DNA of 64,000 nucleotides, from NCBI GenBank assembly GCA_035513295.1, contig DATKCH010000011.1:31029-95028 (forward strand), read 5' to 3'. Position numbers and translations under genes: made by a program. Source of the stretch: DATHRK01 sp035513295 (GTDB lineage Bacteria; Gemmatimonadota; Gemmatimonadetes; Longimicrobiales; RSA9). How positions within the stretch are numbered: the stretch's first letter is position 1; each line of letters begins with the position of its first letter. Positions 59,515 through 64,000 of the stretch are shown piece after piece. The notes under the pieces are model-generated. The model did no database searches. It saw only the letters and a list, made by a program, of their open reading frames with translations, and was not told where the DNA came from.

Positions 59515-62475
59515 ATGTCCGGTCGCACACCAACCGCGCTTCTCCTGGCGCTCGCCGGCCTGGCCGCCGGGGCCGCCTCGGCCCTGCCCGCCGCGCAGGC
59601 CGACCCGTCCCTTCCCACCCCGACCGAGTTCTTCGGCCACGAGGTCGGCGCCGACTACCAGCTCGTCGGCTACGACGCGCTCACGCGCTACTGGGAGGCG
59701 CTCGCGGCGGGGTCCGACCGAATGGTGCTCGACACCATCGGGGATACCCAGCTCGGCCGGCCACAGCTCATGGCCATCGTCACCTCCCCCGCCAACCACT
59801 CGCGCCTGGAGGAGATACGGAACATCGCCACGCAGCTGGCCCGCGCGGACGCTGTGGAAAACTCCTCTGATGCCCGGAATCTCGCGCAACGGGGGCGCGC
59901 CGTGGTGTGGATCGATGGTGGACTACACGCGACGGAGACACTCGGCGCCCAGCAGTTAATAGAAACCGTGTACCAGTTCGCGACACGACAGGACGAGGAA
60001 ACCCGGAGGATCCTCGAGGACGTCGTGATCCTGTTCGCGCACGCCAACCCCGACGGCCACGCCCTGGTCGCCGACTGGTACATGCGCGAGAACGACCCGG
60101 AGGAACGATCGCTGTCCGATCTCCCCGTGCTCTATCAGCACTACGCCGGGCACGACAACAACCGGGACTTCTACATGGCCAACCTGGCCGAAACCCGAAA
60201 CATGAATCGCGTGATGTACCGGGAGTGGTACCCGCAGATCGTTTACAATCATCACCAGACGGGTCCGCGCGGGACGGTGATGTACGCGCCGCCCTTCCGC
60301 GGGCCGGCCAACTATCACCTGGACCCCATCGTCCTGCTCGGAATCGACCAGCTCGGCTCGGCGATGCACGTGCGCTTCCTGGTGGAACGCAAGCCCGGCA
60401 CGGTGATGCGGTCTGCCGCTAGCTACTCCACCTGGTGGAACGGGGGCCTTCGCACCGCCCCCTATTTCCACAACATGATCGGGCTGCTCACCGAGACGAT
60501 CGGTGCTCCCGCGCCGATCGAAATTCCGTACTCCTGGGATCGCTACCTCCAGACCAACGACACGCCGCTGCCGATCGAGCCTCAGACCTGGCGTATGCGG
60601 CAGTCCGTGGAGTACTCGCTCACGGCCAACTACGCGGTGCTGGACTACGCCTCGCGCAATCGCGAGCACCTCCTCTACAACATCTGGCGCATGGGCCGGA
60701 ACGCGATCGAGGCCGGCCACACGGATACGTGGACCGTCTACCCGAACCGCTGGGAGGCCGCGCGGCGCGCCGTCTCGGCGGAGGGCGGTCCCGACCGCGC
60801 CGACGACGACGAGGAGGACGAGGACGAGAGGACGACGCGGGACCGGGCTACCTACGAGCGCTACTTCCGGCACCCGGACCTGCGCGACGCGCGCGCCTAC
60901 GTCATCTCCGCCGATCAGCGCGACTACCCGACCGCCACGAAGTTCGTCAACGCGCTCATCCGGACGGGGGTCGAGGTGCACCGCGCCACCGCCGAATTCA
61001 CGCTGCCGGTGTCGGCGCTGGGGGCGCAGGCGATCCCGCCCGGCGGCCGCCTGCCGTGGGAGGAGCCCGCCGATGAGCCGGTCGCTTCCGCGGACGGTGA
61101 CGTCGCCGACCGGCGCCGGGAACCTCCGGGTTCGGGACCCGCCGGGCGCGCGGACCGGGGCGCCGCGGTCGCCTACGGCGCGGGCAGTTACGTCGTCTTC
61201 ACGGGCCAGGCGTTCCGCGCCCAGGCGCTCGACATGTTCGAGCCTCAGGACCACCCCGACGACATCCCTTACGCGGGGGCGCCTCCCACGGCGCCCTACG
61301 ACAACGCCGGCTGGACGCTCGCGTACCAGATGGGCGTGGAGTTCGACAGGATCCTGGACGGCTTCACCGGGCCGTTCGAGCGCATCTCCGGCTTCGCGCC
61401 GGTGCCGCGGGGAAGCGTCGCGCAGGTCTCGGGAGCGCCGGGCTATCTGATTGGGCACGAGACGAACGACGCGTTCGTCGCGGTGAACCGCCTGCTCGCG
61501 GCGGGGCATGACGTGTTCTGGCTGCGAGACAGCGTCCGCACGACGGCGGGGCTTTTGGGTCGGGGCGCCTACTACATACCTGCCGCGCCGGCGGTGCTGC
61601 CGATCCTGCGGCAGGTCGCGACGGAGAAAGGTCTCATGATTCTTTCGGCGCCACGCGCTCCGGCTACCGGAGCCGCGGTAAAAGTCCAGCGTCCGCGCGT
61701 AGGTCTCTGGGACACGTACGGCGGCTCGATGCCGTCGGGCTGGACTCGCTGGCTGCTCGAGCAATTCGAGTTCCCCTTTACACTTGTGTACCCTCCGGAG
61801 CTCGATGCGGGTAATCTGCGCGCGCGGTTCGATGTGATCATTCTTCCGGACGGCGCGAATATCCCGGATCCTCAATCCAGGAGGGGCCGGCGGAACATCG
61901 CTGACGCGACGCCTCCGCGGGATGCGCCACCCGAATGGCGCGCTCGCGGCGGAGTAATCACAAAGGCGGCGACCGTTCCGCAGCTGCGTGAATTCCTCGA
62001 GCAGGGCGGGCGGATCCTGGCGATCGGCAGTGCGACGGAGCTCGCGTTCCCACTTGGCATTCCGATCGATGACGCGCTCACGGACTCGTCGGGGAAGAAG
62101 CTACCGGAGTCCGTCTATTTCATCCCGGGGTCAGTGCTGGAGGTACGCGTGGACGACGCACATCCGCTCGCGCACGGGATGCCGAAGCGGGCGAACATGT
62201 TCTTCGACGACAGCCCGTCGTTTCGTCTCGGGCGGTCGGCTCCCGGACAGGGAGTGACACGCGTGGCCTGGTTTGATTCTCCGACACCACTCAGAAGTGG
62301 CTGGGCGTGGGGTCAAGGCCATTTGTTGAACGCAGCGGCGATAGTCGAGGCGCGGGTCGGCGAAGGAACGCTCGTGCTCTACGGGCCCGAGGTGCTGTTC
62401 CGCGCGCAGCCGCACGGGACGTTCAAGCTGCTGTTCAACGGGATCCACTACGGCGGAGCGCAGGCTTGGAGGTAG
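59515..62475 (+). CDS. Large M14 zinc carboxypeptidase
   Basis: A 986-residue exported peptidase. Signal peptide ALLLALAGLAAGAASALPAAQ. The M14 domain (about 50-380) has the zinc HxxE in WIDGGLHATETLGAQQL and the NNRDFY and YNHHQTGPRGT segments typical of large M14 members. An acidic linker (DDDEEDEDE, about 423-431) leads to a C-terminal half (about 640-980) with GLWDTYGGSMPSGWTRWL and VIILPDGANI, a class-I-glutamine-amidotransferase-like fold found in these large peptidases. ATG 59515 places the signal peptide correctly. Role: periplasmic or extracellular peptide breakdown. Confidence 0.9.
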   Translation: MSGRTPTALLLALAGLAAGAASALPAAQADPSLPTPTEFFGHEVGADYQLVGYDALTRYWEALAAGSDRMVLDTIGDTQLGRPQLMAIVTSPANHSRLEEIRNIATQLARADAVENSSDARNLAQRGRAVVWIDGGLHATETLGAQQLIETVYQFATRQDEETRRILEDVVILFAHANPDGHALVADWYMRENDPEERSLSDLPVLYQHYAGHDNNRDFYMANLAETRNMNRVMYREWYPQIVYNHHQTGPRGTVMYAPPFRGPANYHLDPIVLLGIDQLGSAMHVRFLVERKPGTVMRSAASYSTWWNGGLRTAPYFHNMIGLLTETIGAPAPIEIPYSWDRYLQTNDTPLPIEPQTWRMRQSVEYSLTANYAVLDYASRNREHLLYNIWRMGRNAIEAGHTDTWTVYPNRWEAARRAVSAEGGPDRADDDEEDEDERTTRDRATYERYFRHPDLRDARAYVISADQRDYPTATKFVNALIRTGVEVHRATAEFTLPVSALGAQAIPPGGRLPWEEPADEPVASADGDVADRRREPPGSGPAGRADRGAAVAYGAGSYVVFTGQAFRAQALDMFEPQDHPDDIPYAGAPPTAPYDNAGWTLAYQMGVEFDRILDGFTGPFERISGFAPVPRGSVAQVSGAPGYLIGHETNDAFVAVNRLLAAGHDVFWLRDSVRTTAGLLGRGAYYIPAAPAVLPILRQVATEKGLMILSAPRAPATGAAVKVQRPRVGLWDTYGGSMPSGWTRWLLEQFEFPFTLVYPPELDAGNLRARFDVIILPDGANIPDPQSRRGRRNIADATPPRDAPPEWRARGGVITKAATVPQLREFLEQGGRILAIGSATELAFPLGIPIDDALTDSSGKKLPESVYFIPGSVLEVRVDDAHPLAHGMPKRANMFFDDSPSFRLGRSAPGQGVTRVAWFDSPTPLRSGWAWGQGHLLNAAAIVEARVGEGTLVLYGPEVLFRAQPHGTFKLLFNGIHYGGAQAWR

Positions 62476-62501
62476 GCTGCCTTGGCTCCCACATGTTGCT
62501 A

Positions 62502-62608
62502 CGGGATGCAAGCAGTGAGTTGGAGTTGTGAGGTGGGGTCATGAGTCGCCGCGGGCCGTGCACTCGACACTCCTCTCTCACTCACTCGAACCCACAGCTT
62601 GCATCCCG
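62502..62608. repeat. Inverted-repeat element between M14 and YceI genes
   Basis: The 12-mer cgggatgcaagc (62502-62513) recurs exactly inverted at 62597-62608. The match continues inward imperfectly for about 30 bases (cagtgagttggag against ctgtgggttcgag). A 107-bp, hairpin-capable, non-coding element. It may be a small repetitive element or a termination structure. Confidence 0.6.
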
Positions 62609-62706
62609 CCGGGATGATCTCGGGCTCACGCCGCGCGCTGATGCCCGGATCCGGCTGGGCGACTGTATTCTTGCCCTCGGCGTCCAGCGAAGCGCGGCTT
62701 GGCGCG

Positions 62707-62712
62707 TATAAG
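62707..62712 (+). promoter_or_regulatory. Candidate -10 element of the YceI gene
   Basis: TATAAG stands out in the GC-rich surroundings, 52-58 bp upstream of the start. No good -35 is seen at the right distance, so the promoter call is tentative. Confidence 0.3.
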
Positions 62713-62764
62713 AACATTGACGGCGACGCTGGAGAAACGCCCCTCACCCCGACTCGAGATGAAA

Positions 62765-63367
62765 ATGTCGCGCTACGCGCTCACCGCCCTGCTCATTGGA
62801 CTCGCGACCCCCGCGCTCGCGCAGAATCCCGCGGCCGCTTCCGCTCCCGCGCCGGCCAACAGCTGGCGGATAGACCGCGGCCATTCCGAGCTGACCTTCT
62901 CGATTCGCCACATGGTGAGCCGCGTCCGCGGCCAGTTCAACAATTGGAGCGGCACCATCACCGGCGACCTCGACGACTGGGAGAGCGCGGTCGTGGACGT
63001 CACGATCGACGCCTCGAGCGTAGATACGAATCACGAACGGCGCGACGCGGATCTGCGCGGCAAGGATCACTTCGAGGTCGAAAAGTATCCGACGATCAGG
63101 TTCAGGAGCACGAAGATCGAGCGCAGCGGCGACCGCCTCCGCATGATCGGCGACCTCACGATTCGCGACGTCACCCGTCCCGTGGTGCTCGAGGGCCAGC
63201 TCACGGGCACTGCGGAGGAGCGAGGCCGCACGCGCGCCGGCTTCGAGGCGTCCACGGCTATCAACCGGAAGGATTTCGGGCTCGTGTGGAATCGGGTCGT
63301 CGAGGCCGGCGGGTGGCTGATCGGGGACGATGTCAAAATCGACATCTCGGTGGCGGCGATCAAATAG
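62765..63367 (+). CDS. YceI family periplasmic protein
   Basis: About 200 residues. A signal peptide (MSRYALTALLIGLATPALAQ) precedes a YceI lipocalin-like domain: SWRIDRGHSELTFSIRHMVS, GTITGDLDDWESA, VDTNHERRDADLRGKDHFEV, and the C-terminal ASTAINRKDFGLVWN with GDDVKIDI. YceI proteins bind isoprenoid-like ligands in the periplasm. ATG 62759 adds two residues and is possible. The TAG stop merges with the following heptamer repeats. Confidence 0.93.
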   Translation: MSRYALTALLIGLATPALAQNPAAASAPAPANSWRIDRGHSELTFSIRHMVSRVRGQFNNWSGTITGDLDDWESAVVDVTIDASSVDTNHERRDADLRGKDHFEVEKYPTIRFRSTKIERSGDRLRMIGDLTIRDVTRPVVLEGQLTGTAEERGRTRAGFEASTAINRKDFGLVWNRVVEAGGWLIGDDVKIDISVAAIK

Positions 63368-63469
63368 TGACTGGTGACTAGTGACTAGTGACTAGTAACT
63401 GCTCACCATGTGGCCGTAGCTTAGGGGTGGGCTTCTACTAGTCACCAGTCACTAGTCACTAGTCACCAG
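63365..63469. repeat. Inverted arrays of TGACTAG heptamers
   Basis: About four tandem copies of tgactag/tgactgg (63368-63396) face about five copies of the complement (ctagtca/ccagtca, 63436-63469) across a 39-bp core. The arms can form a long hairpin. The left arm starts at the YceI stop and the right ends 8 bases before the MoeB start, so it fills the whole intergenic region. Confidence 0.75.
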
Positions 63470-63476
63470 CCAGCGG

Positions 63477-64000
63477 ATGATACCACCCAGCCAGTCGGAT
63501 CTCTCCCAGCAGGAGCTCCAGCGCTACAGCCGCCAGCTGTCGCTGCCGGCCATCGGCGTGGACGGCCAGCGGAAGCTCAAGCGCGCCCGCGTTCTGGTCG
63601 TGGGGGCGGGCGGGCTCGGCTCGCCGGCGCTGCTGTACCTGGCGTCCGCCGGAGTGGGCACGATCGGACTGGTGGATTTCGATCCGGTGGACATCACCAA
63701 CCTGCACCGGCAGATCCTGTACACAGACGCCGACGTCGGGGGCTCGAAGACGCAAGCCGCCGCAGCGCGCGTACGCGCGGCGAATCCACACGTTCACGTC
63801 GAGACGTACGACACGCGGCTCACCTCGCACAACGCGCTCGAGATCGCCGGCGATTACGACATCATCGTGGACGGCACGGACAACTTCGCCACGCGCTACC
63901 TCGTGAACGACACCGCGGTGCTGCTCGGCAAGACGAACGTGTACGCCAGCGTGCTGCGGTTCGAGGGGCAGGCATCGGTCTTCGCCGCGCCGGACGGACC
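63477..64000 (+). CDS. MoeB/ThiF-type sulfur-carrier adenylyltransferase (partial)
   Basis: The first 174 codons of an E1-like enzyme cut by the window end. It reads MIPPSQSDLSQQELQRYSRQ, then RVLVVGAGGLGSPALLYLAS (nucleotide-binding GAGGLGS), VDFDPVDITNLHRQILY (the family's DxDxVxxSNLxRQ variant), SKTQAAAARV, and VDGTDNFATRYLVND with the adenylation Asp. Members activate the C-terminal Gly of MoaD or ThiS. MoeB and ThiF cannot be told apart, as the C terminus and the rhodanese or zinc part are outside the window. ATG 63477 has no good ribosome-binding site because heptamer repeats occupy it. Confidence 0.88.
   Translation, partial: MIPPSQSDLSQQELQRYSRQLSLPAIGVDGQRKLKRARVLVVGAGGLGSPALLYLASAGVGTIGLVDFDPVDITNLHRQILYTDADVGGSKTQAAAARVRAANPHVHVETYDTRLTSHNALEIAGDYDIIVDGTDNFATRYLVNDTAVLLGKTNVYASVLRFEGQASVFAAPDG

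Noticed and set aside
63410..63435. A tRNA-like 5' half (ggccgtagcttaggggtgggc) in the core of the heptamer array
   Set aside because: Only the start of a tRNA acceptor and D arm can be matched; no anticodon or T arm follows. Chance similarity or a tiny relic at most.
63365..63469. A CRISPR array at the heptamer repeats
   Set aside because: The unit is 7 bp without spacers and the arms are inverted; no cas genes are present.

Overview
The window is a GC-rich (roughly 70% G+C by eye), gene-dense bacterial chromosome segment with about 55 protein-coding genes and no rRNA, tRNA or CRISPR array that I could recognise. The gene set points to a Gram-negative-type, didermic, aerobic bacterium, most likely Gemmatimonadota. 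It includes a pentaheme cytochrome subunit of alternative complex III, SURF1, DUF5916-type outer-membrane proteins, a TolC/HlyD export system, GTG/TTG starts and short ATGA/GTGA overlaps. The phylum is an inference from gene content. I saw no phage or plasmid block; the foreign-looking pieces are small: an intein, a MITE-like element and two inverted-repeat elements.

Layout. 1-4.0 kb: the alternative complex III cytochrome gene (minus, its operon continuing off the left edge), a lipoprotein plus sensor histidine kinase pair (plus), and a lytic transglycosylase (minus). 4.4-9.9 kb: a SpoVT/AbrB-like small protein, a 243-bp MITE-like element, then a minus-strand operon of lipoprotein, DUF255/thioredoxin-fold protein, LuxE-type acyl-protein synthetase and LuxC-type acyl-CoA reductase. 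No luciferase genes are present. 10.2-16.8 kb: an unknown gene pair, a GspE/PilB ATPase, a two-gene ABC transporter, an alkaline-phosphatase-superfamily enzyme and a YggU protein. 16.9-24.5 kb: DUF3179 and DUF2254 proteins, a tightly overlapped hydrolase-OsmC / S66 peptidase / CPBP protease operon, a fatty-acid desaturase with an added coiled coil, and a BON-LysM protein.

24.6-29.5 kb is a minus-strand operon of aminotransferase, Nudix hydrolase, MoxR-like AAA ATPase and VWA protein. 29.7-33.9 kb is a TolC, HlyD-type adaptor and MacB-type permease operon without its ATPase. 35.0-39.7 kb holds signal peptidase I, a PhzF protein and a Lon protease with a large Ala/Glu/Pro-rich insertion. 40.0-46.9 kb carries a small outer-membrane protein, an HDAC-like deacetylase, an amidohydrolase, a BlaI-type repressor and a DUF5916 protein; the last is preceded by two matching palindromes that are candidate repressor sites.

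47.0-56.7 kb contains SURF1, an M20 peptidase, a radical SAM protein, an MscS channel and late heme-biosynthesis genes (hemE, hemH, and hemY on the opposite strand). hemY sits directly behind thyX, whose active-site motif is split by a 341-residue HNH intein. 56.8-64.0 kb has an ECF sigma / anti-sigma / PDZ operon, a large M14 carboxypeptidase, a YceI protein and the start of a MoeB/ThiF gene. The last two genes are separated by an inverted array of TGACTAG heptamers.
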